The position numbers and the translations under genes were made by a program. A DNA stretch of 64,000 nucleotides, taken from the NCBI RefSeq assembly GCF_003574445.1, contig NZ_KZ984557.1, positions 235,542-299,541 of the forward strand. Direction: 5' to 3'. Every line of letters begins with the position of its first letter. The stretch's first letter is position 1. Below, in pieces: positions 17,054 to 25,022 of the stretch. Below the pieces are notes generated by a model, which was given only the letters and a program-made list of their open reading frames with translations, was not told the DNA's origin and ran no database searches. The DNA comes from Streptomyces sp. YIM 130001 (lineage in GTDB: Bacteria; Actinomycetota; Actinomycetes; Streptomycetales; Streptomycetaceae).

Positions 17054-17602
17054 ATGAGCGCACCGGACAAAGCGGCGCCGGACAACGCGGCGCCGGACAA
17101 CGCGGCGCCGGACAACGCCGCACTGGACATCGCCGAAGTGGTGCGACGTTCCGGCATCCCCGCCTCCACCCTGCGGTACTACGAGGACAAGGGCCTGATC
17201 GCCCCGGTGGGCCGGCACGGCCTGCGCCGCCAGTACGACCCCGCCGTACTCGACCGCCTCGCGCTGATCGCGCTCACCCGCTCCGCCGGCTTCTCCCTCG
17301 ACGAGATCTCCGGCATGTTCGCGGCGGACGGCCGCCCGCACATCGACCGGCACCTGTTCTCGGCCAAGGCCGACGAACTGGACGCCACTCTCCGCCGCCT
17401 CACCGCCCTGCGCGACTCCCTCCGCCACGTCGCCGCCTGCCCGGCCCCGACCCACACGGCCTGCCCCACCTTCCGCGCCCTCCTCGCCTCGGCCCTCCCC
17501 CCGCCCACCGGACCGCGTCGCCCTTCCGGCGGAGTACGCCCTCGGCACCGAGGTCCGTCACCATGGTCGGTCACCCCGGACTCGCCACCGCGTCCGCGAT
17601 GA
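17054..17602 (+). CDS. MerR-family transcriptional regulator
   Basis: A 182-residue regulator. The winged-helix MerR domain begins IAEVVRRSGIPASTLRYYEDKGLI, followed by an effector-side dimerisation helix. After the helix comes CPAPTHTACP, a C-X7-C loop spaced like the metal loop of CueR. The SoxR iron-sulfur cysteine cluster is absent. The N-terminus holds APDNA repeats encoded by 15-base tandem repeats, absent from usual MerR proteins. The C-terminal 30 residues are Pro/Arg-rich. The ATG at 17054 was chosen over earlier codons because those would run through the operator. Effector unknown. Confidence 0.86.
   Translation: MSAPDKAAPDNAAPDNAAPDNAALDIAEVVRRSGIPASTLRYYEDKGLIAPVGRHGLRRQYDPAVLDRLALIALTRSAGFSLDEISGMFAADGRPHIDRHLFSAKADELDATLRRLTALRDSLRHVAACPAPTHTACPTFRALLASALPPPTGPRRPSGGVRPRHRGPSPWSVTPDSPPRPR
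17072..17116 (+). repeat. Three exact 15-base tandem repeats
   Basis: The unit GCGGCGCCGGACAAC occurs three times without change at 17072, 17087 and 17102, with degenerate copies on both sides (about 17060-17131). It encodes APDNA repeats at the N-terminus of the MerR-family protein. Copy number may vary between strains. Confidence 0.9.
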
Positions 17603-17685
17603 GAGTGCGGGCCACCGCTCCCCGCACGGCCTGCTGCGAGAGACGTCCGAAGGCATCGCAATGGGGGAGCAGGGAAGGGGAACGC

Positions 17686-17928
17686 ATGGATGCGGACCAG
17701 GCCCGCCGAGTGGACGCTCTGCTCAGGCAGTCGGGGATCCCGGGTGTGGTCGCGCCGGAGAACCCCTCGGACCCCGCCGGTGCCTGCCGCGTGTACGACA
17801 AGGCCGATCCGGCCACTCGCCATGACGTGACCGCAGATGCGCCGGCGGCCGTGGCGGCCGAGTTCCCCGACCCAAAGCCTGCTTCCGGGTCGACGCGAGG
17901 ATTCGTCGTGCCGCCCAAGAGCGAGTGA
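17686..17928 (+). CDS. Small hypothetical protein
   Basis: An 80-residue acidic protein starting MDADQARRVDALLRQSGIP and ending GFVVPPKSE. The ATG has AGGGAAGGGG (17671-17680) just upstream, a strong ribosome-binding site, and codon usage is normal, which supports it as real. There is no signal peptide or membrane segment. I recognise no family. It may be soluble and partly disordered at the C-terminus. It is separated by about 80 bases from the MerR gene and is convergent with the acyl-CoA dehydrogenase gene. Confidence 0.65.
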   Translation: MDADQARRVDALLRQSGIPGVVAPENPSDPAGACRVYDKADPATRHDVTADAPAAVAAEFPDPKPASGSTRGFVVPPKSE

Positions 17929-17980
17929 ACGGCCCCCGGCAACAGAGCCGGGAGCCGTTACATCGGCGTAGGGAGCCGTC

Positions 17981-19138
17981 CTACGGCAGGTTCCGCGCCA
18001 TCACGATGCGCTGGACCTGGTTCGTGCCCTCGTAGATCTGGGTGATCTTCGCGTCGCGCATCATGCGCTCCACCGGGTAGTCGCGCGTGTAGCCGTAGCC
18101 GCCGAGGAGTTGGACCGCGTCGGTGGTGACCTCCATGGCGACGTCCGAGGCGAAGCACTTCGCCGCCGCGCCCTGGTAGGTGAGGTCGGGGTCGAGGCGC
18201 TCGGAGGCGGCCGCGGCCTGGTAGGTCAGGGCGCGGGCCGCCGAGATCTTCATCGCCATGTCCGCGAGCATGAACTGGATGCCCTGGAAGTCGGCGATCG
18301 GCTTGCCGAACTGCTTGCGCTCCTTGACGTAGCCCTTGGCGTAGTCGAGGGCGCCCTGGGCGATGCCGAGGGCCTGGGCCGCGATGGTGATGCGGGTGTG
18401 GTCCAGGGTCTTCATCGCGGTGGCGAAGCCGGTGCCCTCCTCGCCGATCATGCGGTCGGCGGGGATGCGGACGTTGTCGAAGTAGACCTCACGGGTGGGG
18501 GAGCCCTTGATGCCGAGCTTCTTCTCCGGGGCGCCGAAGGAGACGCCCTCGTCGGACTTCTCGACCACGAAGGCGCTGATGCCCTTGGAACGCTTGGCCG
18601 GGTCGGTGACGGCCAGCACCGTGTAGTACTCGGAGACGCCGGCGTTGGTGATCCAGCGCTTCACGCCGTTGAGCACCCAGTGGTCGCCGTCGCGTACGGC
18701 CTTCGTCTTCATACCCGCCGCGTCCGAACCGGCGTCCGGCTCGGAGAGGCAGTACGAGAACATGCCGTCGCCCTTGGCCAGCGGTCCCAGGTACTTCTTC
18801 TTCAGCGCCTCGGAGCCGGACAGGGCGACCGGGAGCGAGCCGAGCTTGTTGACCGCGGGGATCAGCGAGGACGAGGCGCAGACCCGCGCCACCTCCTCGA
18901 TCACGATGACCGTGGCGAGGGCGTCGGCGCCCGCGCCGCCATAGCTCTCGGGTACGTGGACGGCGTGCAGGTCGTTCGCCGTGAGGGCGTCGAGCGCCTC
19001 CTGCGGGAAGCGGGCGTCCTCGTCCACCTCCGCGGCGAACGGGGCGATCTTCGCCTCGGCGAGCGAGCGGACCGACTCCCGGAGCATGTCGTGCTCTTCT
19101 GCCGGGCGGTACAGGTCGAATTCGGTCGAACCCGCCAA
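17981..19138 (-). CDS. Acyl-CoA dehydrogenase
   Basis: A 385-residue FAD enzyme catalysing the first step of fatty acid beta-oxidation. Visible are YCLSEPDAGSD and WITNAG (FAD/substrate signature), TREVYFDNVRIPADR, and C-terminal QIYEGTNQVQRIVMAR with the catalytic Glu. I chose the TTG of MAGSTEFDLYRPAEEHD at 19138, with GGGAG 8 bases upstream; a TTG five codons earlier (19153) is also possible. Chain-length specificity cannot be judged. It forms its own unit, with a relatively AT-rich upstream region around 19155-19190. Confidence 0.93.
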   Translation of the reverse strand: MAGSTEFDLYRPAEEHDMLRESVRSLAEAKIAPFAAEVDEDARFPQEALDALTANDLHAVHVPESYGGAGADALATVIVIEEVARVCASSSLIPAVNKLGSLPVALSGSEALKKKYLGPLAKGDGMFSYCLSEPDAGSDAAGMKTKAVRDGDHWVLNGVKRWITNAGVSEYYTVLAVTDPAKRSKGISAFVVEKSDEGVSFGAPEKKLGIKGSPTREVYFDNVRIPADRMIGEEGTGFATAMKTLDHTRITIAAQALGIAQGALDYAKGYVKERKQFGKPIADFQGIQFMLADMAMKISAARALTYQAAAASERLDPDLTYQGAAAKCFASDVAMEVTTDAVQLLGGYGYTRDYPVERMMRDAKITQIYEGTNQVQRIVMARNLP

Positions 19139-19358
19139 GTCTCTCACTCCCAAAGATGCTAACTACCGTTAAGTAACCCTGATTTTAGGCCCCCGGTCCC
19201 GGACGGGATACGTGAGCTTGACGACAAGGGCCCACGAGGCCCGATGAGAGGGCCGCCGGCCCCGCCCCGGCTCGCATCCATCGGGGCGAAAACGGACGAC
19301 CGTACGACCCCGACTATGCTCGGGCAGCGCAGTTTCACCGACCCTTCTGGAGCACCGC

Positions 19359-20702
19359 ATGGCCCTCAAGATCACCGTGATCGGCACCGGCTACCTCGGT
19401 GCCACCCACGCCGCGGCCATGGCCGAGCTCGGCTTCGAGGTCCTCGGCCTCGATGTGGTCCCCGAGAAGATCGAGATGCTCTCCCAGGGCCGCGTGCCGA
19501 TGTACGAGCCGGGGCTCGAGGAGCTGCTCGGGCGGCACGTCGCGGGGATGGAGGGTTCCAGCGGGCGGCTGCGCTTCACCACCTCCTGGGAGGAGGTCGG
19601 CGCGTTCGGCGACGTCCACTTCGTCTGTGTGAACACCCCGCAGAAGCACGGTGAGTACGCCTGCGACATGAGCTACGTGGACTCCGCCTTCGCCTCGCTC
19701 GCGCCCCACCTGACCCGTCCCGCCCTCGTCGTCGGCAAGTCGACGGTCCCGGTGGGCTCGGCGGACCGTCTCGCGGCCGTCCTCGGCGAGCTGGCGCCGG
19801 CGGGCGACGAGGTCGAGCTGGCCTGGAACCCGGAGTTCCTGCGCGAGGGCTTCGCCGTGCAGGACACCCTGCACCCGGACCGGATCGTCGCGGGCGTGCC
19901 GAGCGAGCGGGCCGAGAAGCTGCTCCGCGAGGTGTACGCGACTCCGCTCGCCGAGGGTTCGCCCTTCGTGGTCACCGACTTTCCGACGGCGGAGCTGGTC
20001 AAGACCGCCGCGAACTCGTTCCTGGCCACGAAGATCTCGTTCATCAACGCGATGGCCGAGGTCTGCGAGGCGGCCGGCGGCGATGTGGTGAAACTGGCCG
20101 AGGCGATCGGCTACGACGAGCGGATCGGAAGGAAGTTCCTGCGGGCCGGCATCGGCTTCGGCGGCGGCTGTCTGCCCAAGGACATCCGCGCGTTCATGGC
20201 CCGGGCCGGTGAGCTGGGCGCCGATCAGGCGCTCACCTTCCTGCGCGAGGTCGACTCGATCAACATGCGCCGGCGCGGCCACATGGTCGAGCTCGCCCGC
20301 GAGGCCCTCGGCGGCGGGGCCTTCCTCGGCAAGCGGGTGGCCGTGCTCGGCGCCACCTTCAAGCCGGACTCCGACGACGTACGCGATTCACCCGCCCTGA
20401 ACGTGGCCGGACAGATCCACCTCCAGGGCGGCCAGGTCACGGTCTACGACCCGAAGGGCATGGACAACGCCCGGCGGCTCTTCCCGACTCTCGGCTACGC
20501 GGACTCCGCCGCCGAGGCCGTACGGGGCGCGGACGTGGTCCTGCACCTCACCGAGTGGCGCGAGTTCCGCGAGCTCGACCCGGCCGACCTCGCCGCCGAG
20601 GTGTCGGTCCCGACGATCCTCGACGGGCGCAACGCCCTCGACCCGGTCCGCTGGCGCGAGGCCGGCTGGACGTACCGCGCCATGGGCCGGCCGGCGGCCT
20701 GA
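19359..20702 (+). CDS. UDP-glucose 6-dehydrogenase
   Basis: A 447-residue NAD-dependent enzyme that oxidises UDP-glucose to UDP-glucuronate, a precursor of acidic cell-surface polysaccharides. The NAD motif is GTGYLGATHAAAM near residue 8; the catalytic cysteine is in GIGFGGGCLPKDIRAF; the C-terminal UDP-binding domain follows (FKPDSDDVRDSPAL). The ATG has TCTGGAG upstream and TATGCT near 19315 may be a -10 box. UDP-glucuronate could feed the glycopolymers that the nearby LCP enzymes attach; that link is inference. Closely related UDP-mannose/GDP-mannose dehydrogenases are an alternative. Confidence 0.9.
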   Translation: MALKITVIGTGYLGATHAAAMAELGFEVLGLDVVPEKIEMLSQGRVPMYEPGLEELLGRHVAGMEGSSGRLRFTTSWEEVGAFGDVHFVCVNTPQKHGEYACDMSYVDSAFASLAPHLTRPALVVGKSTVPVGSADRLAAVLGELAPAGDEVELAWNPEFLREGFAVQDTLHPDRIVAGVPSERAEKLLREVYATPLAEGSPFVVTDFPTAELVKTAANSFLATKISFINAMAEVCEAAGGDVVKLAEAIGYDERIGRKFLRAGIGFGGGCLPKDIRAFMARAGELGADQALTFLREVDSINMRRRGHMVELAREALGGGAFLGKRVAVLGATFKPDSDDVRDSPALNVAGQIHLQGGQVTVYDPKGMDNARRLFPTLGYADSAAEAVRGADVVLHLTEWREFRELDPADLAAEVSVPTILDGRNALDPVRWREAGWTYRAMGRPAA

Positions 20703-20706
20703 TGCC

Positions 20707-21171
20707 GTGCAGGTGGTGAACGGCGGGGGAGCGGGCCTGGTCGAACGGCTGTGGGCGGCCGGCGAGATGGTGTGCTGCGACGGCCTCTACCGGCCCGACG
20801 ACACCGCCGTCGAGATCCATGTCCCGGGCCCCGGCGCGTACCACCCGGAGGCCGGGCAGCCGATCCCGTTCCGCCTCGGCGGGCCGCTCGATGTGGCGTA
20901 CGCCTTCGAGGAGCACGACACCGACGCGTACGACACCTGGTTCGAGAGCGGGCTGCCGGACGGTTCGGGGTGGCTGACCGGTGGGGGCGGCGGGATGGGC
21001 AACATCGGATATCTCGCCCGACTCGATGCCGACCGCTCACTGCGGTGGCTGCTGATGATGTTCCAGTCCAACCCGTTCGTGGCGGTGGAGTACGAGGGGC
21101 CGAAGGCGGTCTTCGTGAACGACTGGCGCAATCGGCTGACGCTGGACCTCGACCGGCTCGAAGGCGCCTGA
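20707..21171 (+). CDS. Hypothetical protein
   Basis: A 154-residue soluble protein of unknown function. It begins 4 bases after the UDP-glucose dehydrogenase stop, at a GTG, so it is probably cotranscribed; alternative GTG starts lie a few codons in. It has a Gly-rich segment GWLTGGGGGMGNIGY and mixed alpha/beta character with several Trp and Tyr residues. There is no signal peptide or membrane helix. Its stop codon lies inside a terminator hairpin. Confidence 0.7.
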   Translation: MQVVNGGGAGLVERLWAAGEMVCCDGLYRPDDTAVEIHVPGPGAYHPEAGQPIPFRLGGPLDVAYAFEEHDTDAYDTWFESGLPDGSGWLTGGGGGMGNIGYLARLDADRSLRWLLMMFQSNPFVAVEYEGPKAVFVNDWRNRLTLDLDRLEGA

Positions 21172-21204
21172 GACCGCCGGTCCCAAGCCTCCGCGGTCTC
21201 AGGC
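21166..21204. terminator. Bidirectional terminator overlapping two stop codons
   Basis: A perfect 12-base-pair stem (21166-21177 with 21193-21204) and a 15-base loop between two convergent genes. Each arm contains the stop codon of the gene that runs into it (TGA at 21169-21171; minus-strand stop at 21199-21201). Confidence 0.8.
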
Positions 21205-21711
21205 CTCCGCTCGCCGCGCCCGGTAGCTGCGCATCTTGGCCCGGCTGCCGCAGACCGACATCACGCACCAGCGACCACGGCCGGCCGGGCTGCGGTCGTA
21301 GAAGGCCCAGTGGCAGTCCGGCGCGTGGCAGGCCTTCAGGCGGGGCCAGCTGCCGTCCGCGGCCGCCTGCGCGATGGCCGCGGTGATCCGGGACACCAGT
21401 GGATCCGGGTCGGCCGGTGCCAGCGTCGCTTCTCCCGTCGCCTCGTCCACGTCGACCAACAGCGGTGCGGCGGCGAGGAGTTGGCCGAGCGGAGTGACCT
21501 CGCGGTGCGGCGGGTGCCCCGCGTGCACCAGCAGGACGGCGCGCAGCGATTCGCGCAGCTCCCTGGCCCGCTCGGTGCCGTCCTGCGGGATCCCGAGTGC
21601 GCGGCGGGCCTCCTCGGTGTCCAGCGCGTCGGCTCCCGTCTCCAGGTCGAGCGTGTTCACCAGCCGTTCCACCAGGGCGAGTTCACCGGGGGCCGGGGCG
21701 CGCTCGGTCAT
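21199..21711 (-). CDS. CGNR zinc-finger transcriptional regulator (ABATE domain)
   Basis: A 170-residue protein. The N-terminal ABATE domain begins LALVERLVNTLDLETGAD. The C-terminal zinc finger is CHAPDCHWAFYDRSP followed by WCVMSVCGSRAKMRSYR; the hallmark CGNR is CGSR here. These proteins are putative stress-response regulators. The gene is divergent from the VOC protein gene, and three GGTAACC boxes lie between them, so it probably controls both genes. The ligand is unknown. Confidence 0.88.
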   Translation of the reverse strand: MTERAPAPGELALVERLVNTLDLETGADALDTEEARRALGIPQDGTERARELRESLRAVLLVHAGHPPHREVTPLGQLLAAAPLLVDVDEATGEATLAPADPDPLVSRITAAIAQAAADGSWPRLKACHAPDCHWAFYDRSPAGRGRWCVMSVCGSRAKMRSYRARRAEA

Positions 21712-21766
21712 GGCCGGTGTCCGTCCGCCGACGGATCGGTGCCTTCTCTCTGCCGCATGCTTGCGA

Positions 21767-21828
21767 GGTTACCTCTACTGCGGGAGTATGAGGTAACCGA
21801 TACCTGTTGAAGCCGAGTACTGGTAACC
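21767..21828. promoter_or_regulatory. Three GGTAACC boxes between CGNR and VOC genes
   Basis: GGTTACC at 21767-21773 and GGTAACC at 21792-21798 form an inverted pair; extended to 9 bases, GGTTACCTC pairs perfectly with GAGGTAACC across 14 bases. A third box GGTAACC at 21822-21828 repeats the second in direct orientation 30 bases on. All sit in the 162-base divergent gap. This is a likely operator for the CGNR regulator. Confidence 0.65.
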
Positions 21829-21873
21829 GCATCGGACCGCGGCGCGCTCGGCACTCTCCCAGGAGGCAGCACC

Positions 21874-22251
21874 ATGGCCGTCACCAAGCTCGGAGCCGTA
21901 GTCCTCGACTGTCCCGACCCGCGCGCCCTCGCCGAGTTCTACGCGGGGCTCCTCGGCGGGACCGTCACCCGGCAGCACGACGCAGGCGACGAATGGCACG
22001 TACTCGTGGGCGCGGACGGAGCCTCCACGCTCGAGTTCCAGCAGGCCCCCGACCACGTACCGCCGAAGTGGCCCTCCTCCGACGGCTCGCAGCAGTTCCA
22101 CCTCGACCTGACCGTCACGGTCGACCTGGACACCGCCGAGCGGCACGCGCTCGAACTCGGCGCGACCCTCCTCGACCGGGGCGACCCGTCGCGGACCTGG
22201 CGGGTCTACGCGGACCCGGCGGGCCACCCCTTCTGCCTCTGCGCCTGCTGA
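21874..22251 (+). CDS. VOC (glyoxalase/bleomycin-resistance-like) family protein
   Basis: A 125-residue vicinal-oxygen-chelate fold protein, with the typical start LGAVVLDCPDPRALAEFYAGLLGG and an end resembling other Streptomyces glyoxalase-like proteins (YADPAGHPFCLC). Such proteins bind a metal and either isomerise or cleave small molecules, or bind drugs. The exact role is unknown. The ATG has AGGAGG ideally placed. It is divergent from the CGNR regulator and probably under its control. Confidence 0.87.
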   Translation: MAVTKLGAVVLDCPDPRALAEFYAGLLGGTVTRQHDAGDEWHVLVGADGASTLEFQQAPDHVPPKWPSSDGSQQFHLDLTVTVDLDTAERHALELGATLLDRGDPSRTWRVYADPAGHPFCLCAC

Positions 22252-22253
22252 CG

Positions 22254-22284
22254 GCCGTCGGGCCCACCCCGGCGGACCGACGGC
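22254..22284. terminator. Short hairpin between convergent genes
   Basis: An 8-base-pair stem GCCGTCGG / CCGACGGC with a 15-base loop between the VOC gene and the convergent dipeptidase-like gene. It is a modest terminator candidate. Confidence 0.5.
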
Positions 22285-22293
22285 ACCGGCGGC

Positions 22294-23466
22294 TCAGCCG
22301 TCGAGCCGTTCGATCGTCGCCGTCGAGGGAGCCCGGCGCAGCTGCGTGGCCCGGGCCGTGAAGTCCGCGTCCCGGATCACCCGCTGCAGGTTCTCCGAGG
22401 TGAGCAGCGCGAGTTCGGCGTCGGACCAGCCGCGTTCGAGCAGCTCGCCGAGCAGCAGGGGGTACGCCGCGGGGTCGGCGATACCGGCCGCCGAAGGACC
22501 GTCGGTGTCGAAGCCGCCGGCCAGCCCCACGCACTCCGGGCCCGCGACCCGTCGCACATGGTCCAGATGGTCGGCCACGTCCCGCAGCGCGTCACCGGTC
22601 TGCGCCGCGGCACAGGGCACCATGCACAGGCCCCGGCCGGTGCGCAGGGCGGTGAGCACCTCGTCGGAGGCGTTGTCCGGATGGTCGGTGAGCGCCCGAG
22701 CGCCGGAGTGCGAGAACAGCGACGGCCCGCGGGACACCGCCATGACCCGGTGCACGGTGGCGTCCGCACTGCCCGTCAGGTCGGCGATCACCCCGAGCCG
22801 GTTCATCTCGCGGACCACCTCCTCGCCGAAGCGGGACAGCCCCTCCTCACCGGCCCAGCGCGTCCCGGACAGCGAGAGCGTACGGACACCGAGCTGGTGC
22901 AGCGCCCGCAGCGCACCCAGCGAATTGCCGAGCGCCGTCGCGCTCGCCGGGCCGAGCAGACAGGCGATCCTGCCGTGCGCCCGGGCATCGGCCACCTCCG
23001 ACGAGGTGCGTGCCAGCCAGAGGCCCTCGGGGTGGTCGCGCACCACACTCCCGGCCAGGTCGATCAGGTCGAGGGTCGCGCACACGGCCCGGTCCCCGGC
23101 GAAGTCGCCCGGCACCTCGAGCGACCAGAACAGCGTGCCCACCGCACCCTCGCGCAGCCGCGGGATGTCCGTCTGCAGCGCGCTCTCGCCCAGCTCCAGG
23201 TCGTACCAGGAGAGTCTGCCGAGCGCCCAGAGCAGACCGCTGTGTCCGTCTGCGACCGGGTGGCGGGCGAGGACCGCCCTGACCCGGTCGCGCGGGGACG
23301 CCCCCGGCGGTGGTCCACCGTCGTCCGGGGGCAGGTCCGGCTCGTGTTCCGGGGCAGCGGCATCGTCCGGCCGCTCGTCCCCGGCCACGGTGGCGCGGGC
23401 CGCGCGTGGCGGGTCCAGGTCACCGACCTCGCCGGTTGCGTGCGCTTCGTCCTGCAGGTCTGCCAT
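22294..23466 (-). CDS. Dipeptidase-family (M19) protein lacking catalytic residues
   Basis: A 390-residue paralogue of the dipeptidase at 13769, with the same order of motifs and nearly the same C-terminus (ATIERLDG against ATLGQLDG). The metal sites are broken: VDGHNDLPW is ADGHSGLLW, the EGGHS glutamate region is GPASATAL, LTHND is LSGTR and VDLSHVA is ADLTGSA. FSHSGARALTDHPDN is kept. About 60 acidic, Pro-rich residues are added at the N-terminus. The frame is intact and a GGAG site precedes the ATG, so it is probably expressed as a pseudo-enzyme with a binding or regulatory role. Confidence 0.85.
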   Translation of the reverse strand: MADLQDEAHATGEVGDLDPPRAARATVAGDERPDDAAAPEHEPDLPPDDGGPPPGASPRDRVRAVLARHPVADGHSGLLWALGRLSWYDLELGESALQTDIPRLREGAVGTLFWSLEVPGDFAGDRAVCATLDLIDLAGSVVRDHPEGLWLARTSSEVADARAHGRIACLLGPASATALGNSLGALRALHQLGVRTLSLSGTRWAGEEGLSRFGEEVVREMNRLGVIADLTGSADATVHRVMAVSRGPSLFSHSGARALTDHPDNASDEVLTALRTGRGLCMVPCAAAQTGDALRDVADHLDHVRRVAGPECVGLAGGFDTDGPSAAGIADPAAYPLLLGELLERGWSDAELALLTSENLQRVIRDADFTARATQLRRAPSTATIERLDG

Positions 23467-23591
23467 GGGGGACTCCGGTCCTGATCGGAGGCAGTGTGGC
23501 CACCGTAGGCAGCAAAGCTTCCGGGGTTCGCGGCAGGCTGATGCGAACGGTTGAACGTCCCCGGGCCCGCCGTGCGCGAGCGGACAACGGC

Positions 23592-23634
23592 GAAGGCTCC
23601 GTCCGAGCCCCTGGGGGGTTCGGACGGAGCCTTC
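23592..23634 (-). terminator. Terminator after LCP gene 1
   Basis: A perfect 15-base-pair stem (23592-23606 with 23620-23634), 13-base loop, 48 bases after the stop of the LCP gene on the minus strand. It also separates that gene from the dipeptidase-like gene downstream. Confidence 0.85.
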
Positions 23635-23681
23635 ACCGACGGCGCTGTCAGGAGGTTCGGCCCCGGTCGGGCCGTACCGCC

Positions 23682-24914
23682 TCAGTTCTCCGAGACCGTG
23701 ACCTTGTCGTCGTTCTTCAACTGCTCGACGAGCTCCTTGACCTTGGCCTTGTCCCAGACCAGGTTCCCGCCGTTCGAGCCGGAGATCGGGATGTTCATCG
23801 ACTTGCCGTCGCCGCTGGTGATGCCCTTCATCGCCCAGAACATCTCGCCGACGTCGAGCAGCCCCATGTCCTTGTCGACGAGGAGCGTGTCCAGGCCGGC
23901 GCCCATCGTCGGGTAGAGCCGGAAGGGGTTCAGGATCGTGCTCGGGGTCGCGGCCTGGTTGGCGAGCGTGGCCAGGAACTGCTGCTGGTTCTTGGTGCGC
24001 TCCAGGTCGCTGCCGGCCTCCTTGCGGTTGCGTACGAAGGCCAGGGCCTTCTCACCGTCGAGGGTCTGCTTGCCCTTCTTGAAGTCCGAGCCCGAGTCCT
24101 TGTCCTTGATGTCGCGCGGGATGTCCATCTCCACGCCGCCGAGCGCGTCCACGATGTTCGCGAAGCCGCCGAAGCCGATCTCCGCGTAGTGGTCGATCTT
24201 GAGCCCGGTGTTGTGCTCGACGGTACGGACCAGGAGTTCGGGGCCGTCCTCGGCGTAGGCGGCGTTCAGCTTCGTGCGCCGGCCCTGGTTCGGGTAGAGC
24301 TTGCCGGAGTCGGAGCCGCGGAAGGACGGTATCTCCACGTCCGAGTCACGGGGGAGCGAGACCATCGTGTTCCCGTTGTCCCCGACGTGCAGGATCATCA
24401 TCGAGTCGGTCCGCTTGCCCTCGACCTTGCCGGTGTGCAGCCGCTCCTGGTCCTCCTTGGACATGCCCTCGCGGCTGTCGGACCCGACGATCAGGTAGTT
24501 GGTGCCCTCGCCGCCGCCGGGCCGCTCGATCACCTTCGACAGGTCGACCTCGTTCTTCAGCTTCGAGTCGGCCCAGAAGTATGTGCCGATCGTCACGGCC
24601 AGGAGCGCCACGACCAGGGTCAGCGCGCCGATCTTCAGGCGCCGGCGCCAGTCGGGTGCCGGGCGTCCGCCCCTGCCGTCGTCGTAGTAGCCGTCGCCGC
24701 CACCGCCGTGGGCGCCGCCACCGTTCCCGTAGACCTGGCCGTCGCTGTAACCGCTGTCGTAGCCGCGGTCGCCGTATCCGCCCTGCTGCGGGATGGGGGG
24801 TGCGGTCCGGCCGCGCTGCACGTGAGGCATGACGCGGGCGCCTTCCGGCTGCGCGCGTCCACTGCCTTGTCCGTACTGGTCATTACGGCCGTACCCGTCG
24901 GGCCAATCGCTCAT
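23682..24914 (-). CDS. LCP-family (LytR-CpsA-Psr) protein 1
   Basis: A 410-residue type II membrane protein: a Tyr/Gly-rich cytoplasmic N-terminus (1-90), one membrane helix (about 94-113), then an LCP phosphotransferase domain. Motifs: YLIVGSDSREG, TMVSLPRDSDVEIP, RTKLNAAYAEDGP and KALAFVRNRKEAGSDLER, which carry the Arg/Asp residues binding polyprenyl-pyrophosphate. LCP enzymes transfer glycopolymers from lipid carriers to peptidoglycan. It has no LytR_C domain and, unlike the other four LCPs here, no extracellular cysteines. ATG start (MSDWPDGYGRN). Confidence 0.93.
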   Translation of the reverse strand: MSDWPDGYGRNDQYGQGSGRAQPEGARVMPHVQRGRTAPPIPQQGGYGDRGYDSGYSDGQVYGNGGGAHGGGGDGYYDDGRGGRPAPDWRRRLKIGALTLVVALLAVTIGTYFWADSKLKNEVDLSKVIERPGGGEGTNYLIVGSDSREGMSKEDQERLHTGKVEGKRTDSMMILHVGDNGNTMVSLPRDSDVEIPSFRGSDSGKLYPNQGRRTKLNAAYAEDGPELLVRTVEHNTGLKIDHYAEIGFGGFANIVDALGGVEMDIPRDIKDKDSGSDFKKGKQTLDGEKALAFVRNRKEAGSDLERTKNQQQFLATLANQAATPSTILNPFRLYPTMGAGLDTLLVDKDMGLLDVGEMFWAMKGITSGDGKSMNIPISGSNGGNLVWDKAKVKELVEQLKNDDKVTVSEN

Positions 24915-25022
24915 TGGTCCAGTGTGCCGTGCTGGTCAACGTGCCTCACAAGGCCTGAAGGGGAATCGGGCCAGGGCTGTTGCAGACCTGATGCAAAGCA
25001 GGCCCGGCATAAGGTGGACCTC

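Noticed and set aside
17072..17116. Tandem repeats considered as a CRISPR array
   Set aside because: The copies are contiguous with no spacers and lie inside a coding frame.
17054..17602. MerR protein identified as SoxR because of the operator
   Set aside because: The SoxR iron-sulfur cysteine cluster is missing; only a C-X7-C loop is present.
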